From NCBI GenBank assembly GCA_006247105.1, contig CM016925.1, positions 434,001 to 498,000 on the forward strand: a stretch of DNA of 64,000 bases, read 5' to 3'. The translations under genes and the position numbers were made by a program. The notes beneath the pieces are model-generated. The model ran no database searches and had not been told where the DNA came from. It saw nothing but the letters and a program-made list of their open reading frames with translations. Shown piece by piece: positions 43,992-51,688 of the stretch. The DNA is from Giardia muris (lineage: Eukaryota > Fornicata > Diplomonadida > Hexamitidae). Numbering within the stretch: position 1 is the first letter of the stretch; every line of letters begins with the position of its first letter.

Positions 43992-44669
43992 ATGGCCGAG
44001 ACACTTGCTCATGTCCGTTATCCTACGACCAAGAAGGTGGAGCGCGCGTTCTACCCCACGGATATGCTTGAAAGCAGTGACCGAGACGCAATCCTTGCGA
44101 TGGAGCAAAGACGAACACGTCTCGAGTTACGTGCGATCGAGCTTGCCAAGTCTGCCATCTATCGGCCCCGGATACGCTCGAGAAGCACATTGGCCACTCG
44201 TCGCACACATACCTCCACGTATTCGGAGTCTGGATACACGGGGATTCGTCGTCTCCTTCGGACGGAGATTCCAGAGGCTCGTGAGCGATGTTCATCTGCC
44301 GGCATTGTTTGTCATTCTAATCTTAGACCACCACCGACGACAGCTCAAACGCCACGGCTCGTCGTATCGCCTCCCTCAATACCGCCACCATTATCTTCAA
44401 GCAGTCCGAAAAGCCCTACAATAACACCGCCTTTAGTCTCCAACTATATCCCTGAGGATCCCTTGGAGCTTGCAGATCTGACTCCAATTCGAGGCCGAAA
44501 GACTTGTCAAACACCAACCATTCCCCCCAATATCCGTCTCGCTGCTAATGTTGGCGGACGAGAATTGACTCTTCTCCCCGTTAGCCGCATCCAAGCACGA
44601 TCGACGGTGCAAACAGAACATGGAGCACTATCAACGATATACCTGAACGCCCTGATCCGAGGGAAGTGA
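43992..44669 (+). CDS. Hypothetical basic, Ser/Pro-rich protein, 225 aa
   Basis: Not recognised. Residues 1-90 are basic and helical (E-Q-R-R-T-R-L-E-L-R-A-I-E-L-A). Residues about 110-155 are Pro/Ser/Thr-rich, and the last 60 are mixed strands. There is no signal, membrane span or catalytic motif. The ATG follows AAGATA directly. The stop is inside AGTGAAA, one base off the polyadenylation signal. Confidence 0.6.
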   Translation: MAETLAHVRYPTTKKVERAFYPTDMLESSDRDAILAMEQRRTRLELRAIELAKSAIYRPRIRSRSTLATRRTHTSTYSESGYTGIRRLLRTEIPEARERCSSAGIVCHSNLRPPPTTAQTPRLVVSPPSIPPPLSSSSPKSPTITPPLVSNYIPEDPLELADLTPIRGRKTCQTPTIPPNIRLAANVGGRELTLLPVSRIQARSTVQTEHGALSTIYLNALIRGK

Positions 44670-45036
44670 AAGGGAGGCTGGAGGATCGAGACTCGAATGT
44701 TGAGGGTTGAATCCGAGTTATGCCACAAACTAGACGATGGCTATTTTCCTATTGCTTCCAGTATCAGGAAAGAGCTGATTTTAGGAGGACCAATAAGTCC
44801 TGAAGAGAGAGAAACGTGAGATACGACTAGCATTAACCAAGTGAAGAATATAAAAATAGTAGTGTGTTGAGATGAGGTCCGTATTCTTTTAGGGCATGGG
44901 ACCTGCTGCCGACCATTCTTCTTGCAGTCCTGAAGCATCTGTAGCCCTATGAGGGTATCAAACGAGCTCCTACCAGCCTAGAAGGTGTAGAACTGCTTTC
45001 TACTCTTTAGGATGCACTAATTTACAATAATTAAGA
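44670..45036. other. Intergenic region, 367 bp, no gene seen
   Basis: A 65-codon minus-strand frame (44741-44938) with a hydrophobic centre (F-I-F-F-T-W-L-M-L-V-V) is the only notable frame. I doubt it is real. The region is A/T-rich toward 45036, just before the LSG1 start. Confidence 0.35.
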
Positions 45037-46758
45037 ATGGGTAAGCACCGCTCGAGTGGAGCCCATTCGGGGGGACATAGGGGGAATAAGAACAGCGGGC
45101 TAGGAGGTGCATTGCGGAATGCGCAGGCTCGGGACCAGGAGGCCGCGGAGGCGCGGAGACAGGAGGGGAAGGAATCATTCGACCCTCACCCGGGTCCTTT
45201 ACGTAGTGTCACACAAGAGACGACCTTCCAGGAGGTTGTCGAACGGGCAGCCTTCGAGCAAAGGGCGTATGCCGACCAGAACGAGGCGAAACTCTTGAAC
45301 GGCATGAACTTCCAAGCTGAGCTTATCATTGTCCCGACGCCTAACCAGGTACGATACATAACGGACAAGCGGGGACTTCTTAGGGTCCCAAGGCGTCCAC
45401 CCTGGCACCGAAGCATGACGAAAGAGGAGATTGATGCACAAGAACGTGAGGCCTTTAATGAGTGGAGAAAAGGCTTGGCCGACCTTGAAAGGGATCGGGT
45501 TGCAACCCTAACCCCCTTTGAAAAGAACTTCGACGTTTGGCGTCAGCTTTGGCGCGTCATTGAACGTTCGGATGTCGTCTTCCAGGTTATCGATTGCCGT
45601 CACCCTCTACTCTTCCGTTCGGCAGATCTCTCCCGATATACGGCCGAGGTTTCACTTGCTCAGAAGCGTCCCAAACGTAGTCTTCTAGTGCTTAATAAAG
45701 CAGATTTAGTTCCACTCCATGTGCGAAAGCTCTGGTCCCAATATTTCAAGGCCAATAAAGTAGAGCACATCTACTTCTCAGCTCTTCGAGAGGAGGCGCT
45801 TATTAAGCTGATGGCTTGCAACTTACGTCAAGAAGCACGTGAAAGTGACGAGCAAGAGCGAGCCCTTCGTGCTGGGCTTCAAACGCTTGAGAGTGTTATT
45901 TCGGAGGCCGAAACCCTCAGCATGACCTCGGATGACCATAATGATAACGATAATGATGATAATGTCGAAGGGTTCAGTGGGAAGAAACTGCAGAGGTATA
46001 AGCTTCGGCAGGAGTTCCGGAGCATTGCGGAACGCCTTGAGCGAGAGCACGACACACTCATCAAGGCCGATGACTTAGACGAGCCATTACCATACGATGA
46101 AGAGGGAGGGAAACTGACCTTCTTTACGGCGAAGATCTTGAGCCGTTCAGAGCTCCTTCGTGTCATGGAACTCCTGGTCTCGGAGGATGATAAGCCCACC
46201 GTCTTTGGAGTTGCTGGATACCCGAACGTCGGAAAATCGACCTTGATCAACGTTCTTGCGGTTGAGACGGGGATACGTACCGCGGTGGCGGCCACGCCGG
46301 GGAAGACGAAGCACTTCCAGACGATCAAGTTGACCCCTAAGATGACGCTATGTGACTGTCCGGGGTTAGTCTTCCCATCATTCACCCATTGTCGTAGCGA
46401 CTTAGTATGTAGTGGGATCCTATCAATAGACAATGAACGGGATTATATGGCACCAGTTCGTCTTTTGGCGGCACGGATACCGGCACGCGTCTTCGAGAAG
46501 GTGTATGGGCTCACATTGGAGGAACCAGATAAGTTCGAGGTGGCTTCGATGCCAGTGGGAGTGGATCCGCGTGAACGGTATGCAACGGCCGAGCAGGTTT
46601 GTGACGCATATGCAAACAAGCATGGTTACATGCAAACGTATGGTAGAACTGATCGTGCCAAGGTCAGTCGGATCTTCCTGAAGGACTTGTTTAAAGGGAA
46701 GCTCATGTGGCTTTCTCTTCCTCCAAGGCTAGCGAGTGAACACAAGTATTACTTCTGA
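45037..46758 (+). CDS. LSG1: Circularly permuted GTPase LSG1 (60S biogenesis)
   Basis: A 573-residue YlqF/YRG-type GTPase with the motif order G4-G1-G3: N-K-A-D (220-223), then G-Y-P-N-V-G-K-S-T near residue 393, then D-C-P-G-L-V. Flanking segments typical of LSG1 are the basic, Gly/His-rich start, P-R-R-P-x-W near residue 118, W-R-x-L-W-R-V-I-E-R-S-D near 170, and A-A-T-P-G-K-T-K-H-F-Q-T after G1. LSG1 releases the export adaptor NMD3 from late cytoplasmic pre-60S particles. An acidic insertion near residue 305 holds a D/N repeat. The 3' end overlaps the next, opposite gene by 10 bp. Confidence 0.95.
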   Translation: MGKHRSSGAHSGGHRGNKNSGLGGALRNAQARDQEAAEARRQEGKESFDPHPGPLRSVTQETTFQEVVERAAFEQRAYADQNEAKLLNGMNFQAELIIVPTPNQVRYITDKRGLLRVPRRPPWHRSMTKEEIDAQEREAFNEWRKGLADLERDRVATLTPFEKNFDVWRQLWRVIERSDVVFQVIDCRHPLLFRSADLSRYTAEVSLAQKRPKRSLLVLNKADLVPLHVRKLWSQYFKANKVEHIYFSALREEALIKLMACNLRQEARESDEQERALRAGLQTLESVISEAETLSMTSDDHNDNDNDDNVEGFSGKKLQRYKLRQEFRSIAERLEREHDTLIKADDLDEPLPYDEEGGKLTFFTAKILSRSELLRVMELLVSEDDKPTVFGVAGYPNVGKSTLINVLAVETGIRTAVAATPGKTKHFQTIKLTPKMTLCDCPGLVFPSFTHCRSDLVCSGILSIDNERDYMAPVRLLAARIPARVFEKVYGLTLEEPDKFEVASMPVGVDPRERYATAEQVCDAYANKHGYMQTYGRTDRAKVSRIFLKDLFKGKLMWLSLPPRLASEHKYYF

Positions 46759-48401
46759 GTGGTCATACCGACGCCAACGACGGTTAAGTCTAGAGTTGGG
46801 AGGGTTCTTGTCGTGGTTCTAGTCACTTGAGTATCATGTTCTCTTCGTGGGGCTTGCCGACTTCGTTCTCCTTGAGATCTCCCACCATTCCGTAACGAGG
46901 GTAGGGTAACACCAGTCAACGCCAAATCCTTATCAGGGATCTTCTTCTCATATCTCTCAATGACCTGCTCAACACTTTCGGTAGTAGAAGACCTCTCTCG
47001 TGCCTGCGGCTTCGACAGCTTCGAACCCCGAAGCCACTCGATGAGGAAAGGGATGCGGCATGTAGTACAATAATCTCCAAAGATGACGGCTTTCTTATCC
47101 GAAGTGAGACTAGAAGAAGACGCGCCGATGACTAGAGAGTTGACATCTGCGACGAGACTCCCGACAACGGCACAGATCTTATGGACGACGTGCTTACAAG
47201 AGAGTTGAAGGAGGACATTGTTGTCAGTGATAGTCTTCAAGGTCTCTGGGGAGACAACAAGCTCTCCATAGGCCTTCAGTAAAGTGCTGATGCCTTCATA
47301 ATTGAAACTAACGGCTTCGGAAGCAAAGGCGCTGGGAGATGGTCGTATATCATAACAAACAAGACAGACTTCTGAGCCTGGGTCAGTACACTCATCAAAA
47401 GCATGCCAAACCAGGTATGTGGGAAACCGTTGAGGCGTCTTTGAGATATCAAGCATATAAGGGTTCTCTAAGTTCATGAGTAAGTCATGATCCTCAGGCG
47501 TTATCTCACGGTACTGAAGCATCGAGAATTGTCGATAGAATGCTAGAAGCTTTGCTCTGGCAACGGTTGGGTCCTCACGCTTGGGCTTCGTCACTATTCG
47601 GCGATGCATTAGTTCGTAGGAGCCATGGGTCAATGTGATGAAGCACTTAGTGCAATAGCGATTCGATGAATAAATCTGCTTGAAAGAACGAGGGCCAAGC
47701 TTCGCCTCACACCTTTCACAATGACATTTGGAAGAGAGAGATTTGGTGGGGTTTGTCCCACCATCTGAGCCCGTAACCTTTGTGACCAGCGTCCTCCCGT
47801 CAATATACTTTCCTCTACAATAAGGGCAAACCAGATTAGCCTTCGATCGTCGAGTGTGATCGAGGAACATCTGAATACATCGTGGGTGGAAGGAGTTCCC
47901 ACACATGGCGCAGAAGGGCAAAGAGATGGTAGACTCCACCTCTAAATTAATTAAAACCTCAATACAAATTGGGCATGAATCATCCGGCCCAATGGGGTTC
48001 CTTTCTCGACAAACCTGATCAGAGTCCTGATGAACTGGTTCCTCAAGTATAGGGTCTTGCCGTTGACGGGTGGGCTTGGGGAGCGTAGGCTTAAGATGCC
48101 GCATATCTAGAAGATACTCCAGCTCCAAGTCTGTTAATGAGTTCTTGGAGAGATAGGGATGACCCTCTGGCAATCTGAAACGACGGACAAGTAAGAAGGC
48201 GATATGGATGCAAATCTGACCACGTCCATGCCCATCTGAACAAGAACATGAGTGTGGTGCACCTAAAGAGATTCGAATAAGTGAACCGTCAGGAGATCCA
48301 TCGGGGCCACGCGCCTGGAGGACAAAGGTCAGGGGTCCGGGCTGAGAGAGGACGTAGAACCTCGCACGACGAGCTAAGGTCCAGAGCTCACTACTAGTCA
48401 T
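46749..48401 (-). CDS. SWIM/RING zinc-finger E3 ligase, ZSWIM2-like
   Basis: A 550-residue protein. The SWIM motif C-x-C-x9-C-x-H (C52, C54, C64, H66) is followed by a RING (C-P-I-C near residue 145, C-A-M-C-G-N-S-F-H-P-R-C, C-P-Y-C-R-G-K). A further Cys-rich set follows (C-H-C-E-R-C, C-T-K-C) as in the ZZ-type finger, and a fourth group (C-L-V-C, C-K-H-V-V-H, C-T-T-C) is probably a second RING. SWIM-RING-ZZ-RING is the layout of ZSWIM2 (MEX), a ubiquitin ligase. The substrate is unknown. The ATG lies 28 bp from that of Ran in divergent orientation. Confidence 0.85.
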   Translation of the reverse strand: MTSSELWTLARRARFYVLSQPGPLTFVLQARGPDGSPDGSLIRISLGAPHSCSCSDGHGRGQICIHIAFLLVRRFRLPEGHPYLSKNSLTDLELEYLLDMRHLKPTLPKPTRQRQDPILEEPVHQDSDQVCRERNPIGPDDSCPICIEVLINLEVESTISLPFCAMCGNSFHPRCIQMFLDHTRRSKANLVCPYCRGKYIDGRTLVTKVTGSDGGTNPTKSLSSKCHCERCEAKLGPRSFKQIYSSNRYCTKCFITLTHGSYELMHRRIVTKPKREDPTVARAKLLAFYRQFSMLQYREITPEDHDLLMNLENPYMLDISKTPQRFPTYLVWHAFDECTDPGSEVCLVCYDIRPSPSAFASEAVSFNYEGISTLLKAYGELVVSPETLKTITDNNVLLQLSCKHVVHKICAVVGSLVADVNSLVIGASSSSLTSDKKAVIFGDYCTTCRIPFLIEWLRGSKLSKPQARERSSTTESVEQVIERYEKKIPDKDLALTGVTLPSLRNGGRSQGERSRQAPRREHDTQVTRTTTRTLPTLDLTVVGVGMTTQK

Positions 48402-48429
48402 CTGGAAAATGTGGATTCAAAACTGAAAA
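48402..48429. promoter_or_regulatory. 28-bp divergent start region
   Basis: Between the ZSWIM2-like gene (minus) and Ran (plus). Right half A-rich (CTGAAAA) before the Ran ATG; left half T-rich read on the minus strand. Confidence 0.55.
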
Positions 48430-49110
48430 ATGTCGGGACCACTCAGCTTTAAGGTCATCCTAGTCGGAGATGGCGCCACGGGGAAGACGACCTTCGTGAC
48501 TCGCCACGTAACGGGGGAGTTCCGCAAGCAGTACATCTCGACGATCGGGGTCGAGATCCGTCAGCTCCCGTTCTACGTCGTTGGGAATTCGTATCCTCAG
48601 GGCGTCGAGGTCAACCTCAACGTTCACGACACGGCCGGACAGGAGAAGTTCGGGGGCCTGCGTGACGGGTATTACGTCGACTCCGACGCGTGTCTTCTGT
48701 TCTTTGACGTTACCAATCGAATAACTTACAAGAACGTGGAGAACTGGTACCGAGACGTCTACCGCATCTGCCCGACACGCCGCGACTACCAGACGGGGGA
48801 GGAGAAGCCGCTGGCGATCGTCCTTGTCGGGAACAAGTGCGATGTCAAGGACCGTGAGATTCGTACCCAGACGGTGAAGTTCCACAGGACCAAGAATATC
48901 CCTTACGTGGAGATCTCGGCGAAGGACAATTTCAACTACGAGCTCCCGATCCTCAGCATCCTACGTACTCTGATGAACGACCCAAGCATTCAGTTCTCTC
49001 AAGCTCCGACCCTTGTTCCAGGGACTATCGGGATGGATGAGGCGACCCGTGCTCAGATCAATAAGGACCTCGACGCTGCCAACAACATGCCCCTGCCCGA
49101 CGACGAATGA
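48430..49110 (+). CDS. RAN: Ran GTPase
   Basis: A 226-residue small GTPase. G1 G-D-G-A-T-G-K-T (13-20), the Ran-type segment G-E-F-x-K-Q-Y-I-S-T-I-G-V-E, D-T-A-G-Q-E (67-72), N-K-C-D (135-138) and S-A-K (163-165) are present. Q71 is the catalytic Gln. The last residues M-P-L-P-D-D-E are acidic, as in Ran. An insertion of about ten residues (R-R-D-Y-Q-T-G-E-E-K) lies just before the N-K-C-D strand. Ran controls nuclear import/export and the spindle, with RCC1 and importins that are not in this window. The ATG follows CTGAAAA. Confidence 0.94.
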   Translation: MSGPLSFKVILVGDGATGKTTFVTRHVTGEFRKQYISTIGVEIRQLPFYVVGNSYPQGVEVNLNVHDTAGQEKFGGLRDGYYVDSDACLLFFDVTNRITYKNVENWYRDVYRICPTRRDYQTGEEKPLAIVLVGNKCDVKDREIRTQTVKFHRTKNIPYVEISAKDNFNYELPILSILRTLMNDPSIQFSQAPTLVPGTIGMDEATRAQINKDLDAANNMPLPDDE

Positions 49111-49247
49111 ATTGGAAGTGTGTGTGAGCTGTAAACCGCACCTTTACAATTGCTCTTCTTCGTGTGAGTACGTCTTCTCCCCTCCCCTTCTCCCGGTGAA
49201 AGGAGCCATCTTCTTTCTCACTTTCGCCCTCACTCGGGGATGCAAGA

Positions 49248-50327
49248 TCATGCATCCTTAAGAGCACGGGCACGGACCTCCTTCTTCTTTCGGATGATCT
49301 CGGCGTATAGTAGGTCGCGGTAATCGCTCAGACTACGCTTCTCATCATCGTCGACCATTATGGTGATAGGCCGTGGTGCGGATGGTTCGGTGGCACGATC
49401 ATGGAACTTCGTCAGGTACGGGTGCTCTAAGGCCTGCTCCGCCGTCAAGCGCTTCGCAGGGTTGAAGTGTAGGAGCTTCTTGAGCAAATCCAAGGCATCA
49501 GGAGGGGCGTTCGGGTAAATCTCGGACAAGGCTCTACCTTTTGAGGGTTGGAGGTTCTCTAGCATCATAGCGGCGAAGGGGGATTGGGTCGCCTCAATGT
49601 CCTCGGCGGTCGGTTTCCCAGTCACCTCCATGATCTTATCCAGTTGATTCATGGTCGATGTCCCAGGAAACATTGGAGAGCCCCCAAGCATCTCCCCAAG
49701 GATGCACCCAACGGCCCACATGTCGACCCCCTTGGTATACTTCGTGCAGCCCAAGAGGATCTCTGGAGAACGGTACCATCGAGTCGCAACATAGTCCGTA
49801 AGAATCGGATTCGCCGCAGTGTTGGGGTTCGTCAAGGAAGCGATCGAACGCGCCAGACCGAAATCTGCGATCTTCATATGGCATTCGGAGTTCAACAGGA
49901 GGTTGGACGGCTTCAGATCTCGATGTAAAACCTCTGCTGAATGCATGTACTTCAGAGCCTTGATGCATTGATATATAATGTACCGCTTATGGATGTCCTC
50001 GAGGATGTTCGATTTAATCACTTGGTGTAAGTCCGAATCCAAGAACTCAAAGACAAGATAAATATCTCTGTCGTTCTCAGCCTTCAAGACGTTAAAGAGG
50101 CGGATGATGTTCTCGTGATGCAACTCTTGAAGGAACATCACCTCGCGGAACGTCCGTTGGGCATCCGTGTCGTTTTGGAACGCCTGGAAGATCTTCTTGA
50201 GCGCGACGATCTCATTCGTCTTCCGGTTGATCGCCTTCCAGACGATCCCGTACGCCCCCTTCCCGACGCGGTGGACGATCTCGTACTTGCGCAGGACGTG
50301 CCTATCGATCGCCTCGTCGTCAGACAT
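49248..50327 (-). CDS. MAP kinase, ERK7/MAPK15-like, TDY loop
   Basis: A 359-residue MAP kinase. ATP lysine K44 (V-A-L-K-K), HRD (135-137), DFG (155-157), the activation-loop motif T-D-Y (177-179) and V-A-T-R-W-Y-R-S-P-E are intact. The features L-R-K-Y-E-I-V, G-K-G-A-Y-G-I-V-W-K and I-F-x-A-F-Q-N-x-T-D-A-Q are those of ERK7/ERK8 (MAPK15), but that family usually has TEY. MAPK15 members act at basal bodies and cilia. The long C-terminal extension of animal ERK7 is missing. Giardia is known to have two ERK-type kinases, and this may be the ERK2-type one. The ATG follows AAAAAAGG. Confidence 0.9.
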   Translation of the reverse strand: MSDDEAIDRHVLRKYEIVHRVGKGAYGIVWKAINRKTNEIVALKKIFQAFQNDTDAQRTFREVMFLQELHHENIIRLFNVLKAENDRDIYLVFEFLDSDLHQVIKSNILEDIHKRYIIYQCIKALKYMHSAEVLHRDLKPSNLLLNSECHMKIADFGLARSIASLTNPNTAANPILTDYVATRWYRSPEILLGCTKYTKGVDMWAVGCILGEMLGGSPMFPGTSTMNQLDKIMEVTGKPTAEDIEATQSPFAAMMLENLQPSKGRALSEIYPNAPPDALDLLKKLLHFNPAKRLTAEQALEHPYLTKFHDRATEPSAPRPITIMVDDDEKRSLSDYRDLLYAEIIRKKKEVRARALKDA

Positions 50328-50365
50328 CCTTTTTTCCCTCCGAGAAAAGAATCGGCCTCCAAAAA
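50328..50365. promoter_or_regulatory. 38-bp divergent start region
   Basis: It lies between the MAPK15-like gene (minus) and SSNA1 (plus). Both ATGs are preceded by A-rich runs (AAAAAAGG and CCAAAAA). Confidence 0.55.
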
Positions 50366-50683
50366 ATGGCCACCCAAGGCTCCAACCTTCAGACCTACAA
50401 CAACGACCTCGTGAAGCTCATCGAGGCGCTCCGCGAGCAGCGCTCGACGCTCGACCGCGAGATTCACTCCCACCAGGAAGACAAGGCCAAGATCGAGCGC
50501 GACATCACGATGCTTCAGCAGCGTCACAAGGAGCTCGAGGCGGCGCTCATCCAGAAGACTCAGGCCCGCGCAGAGTACGACAAGACGATCCGCGAGTCCG
50601 AGCTTGCGTACAACAGCATCGTCGAGTCCTCGAAGAAGCTCGTCGGAATCCTTAAGGATAGAACTGGAACGATGAAGATGTAG
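50366..50683 (+). CDS. SSNA1: SSNA1/DIP13 microtubule coiled-coil protein
   Basis: A 105-residue coiled-coil protein. The start Q-G-S-N-L-Q-T-Y-N-N-D-L-V-K is nearly that of SSNA1/DIP13, and the C-terminal half (K-T-Q-A-R-A-E-Y-D-K-T-I, then E-S-S-K-K-L-V-G-I-L-K) matches the family in order and spacing. In Chlamydomonas and humans the protein marks basal bodies and centrosomes and can branch or bind microtubules. The tail after residue 95 is shorter than in humans. The ATG follows CCAAAAA, and the gene ends in TAG with AGTAAAC 13 bp further on. Confidence 0.93.
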   Translation: MATQGSNLQTYNNDLVKLIEALREQRSTLDREIHSHQEDKAKIERDITMLQQRHKELEAALIQKTQARAEYDKTIRESELAYNSIVESSKKLVGILKDRTGTMKM

Positions 50684-50696
50684 GTCTTTGGCAGGA

Positions 50697-50703
50697 AGTA
50701 AAC
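50697..50703 (+). terminator. Polyadenylation signal AGTAAAC
   Basis: A perfect AGTRAAY match 13 bp after the SSNA1 stop. Confidence 0.8.
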
Positions 50704-50809
50704 TCGCACAGGGCTTATGGGGCTCTCACACCTCCCAGCTTTTTAGTAGGGACTCACTGGAGAGCAGAGAATAGGACGTCGCCCCATTTGTTCCATGAAA
50801 GAAAAAAAG

Positions 50810-51688
50810 ATGTCGTCCATTAACGTGGTGGGGACGCTAACTCGTTCCACCCCCTTCTTACACCTCAAGGCCGCTAAGAGGTATACCCCAATCGCCCAAG
50901 TTCAGGACTTGAAGAGGCCACCCAATGGGATGCATCCCAAACGCTTTTCGGAGGTCATCTTCAAGACACATCCAAACCCGAGTAGTATTGGACTACCAGA
51001 CGTTACTGAGGGGGCGACCGCTGTCAGACGCCTAGAACCGAACCATGGGACGACAACCATTGCGTTCAGCTTCAAAGGTGGGATTCTTTTGGCAGTAGAC
51101 TCTCGTTCGACACAAGGCCCTTTTGTCTCCAGTGGGATCGTCGAGAAAGTCATTGAGATCACTCCAAACATCCTGGGGACGATTGCAGGGGTCGCCGGAG
51201 ATTGCCAGTATTGGGAGCGGAGTCTTGCTTGTCAATGTCGTCTCTATGAGCTTGAGAATGGTGAGAAGGTCCACGTCTCCTCAGCATCGAACCTCTTCAT
51301 CAGCATGCTTCGCCAGAACGCGGATGCAGACATGTCAGTGGGAGCGATGATTAGCGGGTTTGATGCAGCTGGTCATCCACGGGTCTATTATTGTGATAGC
51401 GAGGGGACTAGGATTGGTGGTTATCTTTATGGCGCTGGTTCCGGCTCAACCTTTGCCTTTTCGGTCGTCGATAACGAATACCGCTTTGACATGACGGAGG
51501 AGGAGGCGATCGCCCTTGGAAAGAAGGCTCTCTTCCATGCCGTCTCGATTGACGCTATGTCCGGTGGGATGATAAACATCTTCGTCATTCGCCCTGACGG
51601 TTGGGAACGAGTTGACAGGTTCGACAACCATGAGCTCTATCGCCAATTGCACCCCGAGGCCCCAGCTCTTCCCCCGCCCCCGCAATGA
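50810..51688 (+). CDS. PSMB5: 20S proteasome subunit beta5
   Basis: A beta5-type catalytic subunit. In the 292-residue version starting at 50810, propeptide residue Gly80 precedes catalytic Thr81 (mature Thr1) in H-G-T-T-T. Mature Asp17 and Lys33 are in place, and the following S-V-G-A-M-I-S-G, Y-Y-C-D-S-E-G-T-R and A-M-S-G-G-M-I-N-I-F segments are typical. This is the chymotrypsin-like site. I choose the second in-frame ATG because it follows an A-rich run (GAAAAAAAG); an ATG five codons upstream is possible. The propeptide is about 80 residues. The C-terminal P-P-P-P-Q tail is unusual. Confidence 0.93.
   Translation: MSSINVVGTLTRSTPFLHLKAAKRYTPIAQVQDLKRPPNGMHPKRFSEVIFKTHPNPSSIGLPDVTEGATAVRRLEPNHGTTTIAFSFKGGILLAVDSRSTQGPFVSSGIVEKVIEITPNILGTIAGVAGDCQYWERSLACQCRLYELENGEKVHVSSASNLFISMLRQNADADMSVGAMISGFDAAGHPRVYYCDSEGTRIGGYLYGAGSGSTFAFSVVDNEYRFDMTEEEAIALGKKALFHAVSIDAMSGGMINIFVIRPDGWERVDRFDNHELYRQLHPEAPALPPPPQ

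Noticed and set aside
44741..44938. 65-codon minus-strand frame with hydrophobic centre
   Set aside because: Too short and isolated; no A-rich start context and no recognisable family.
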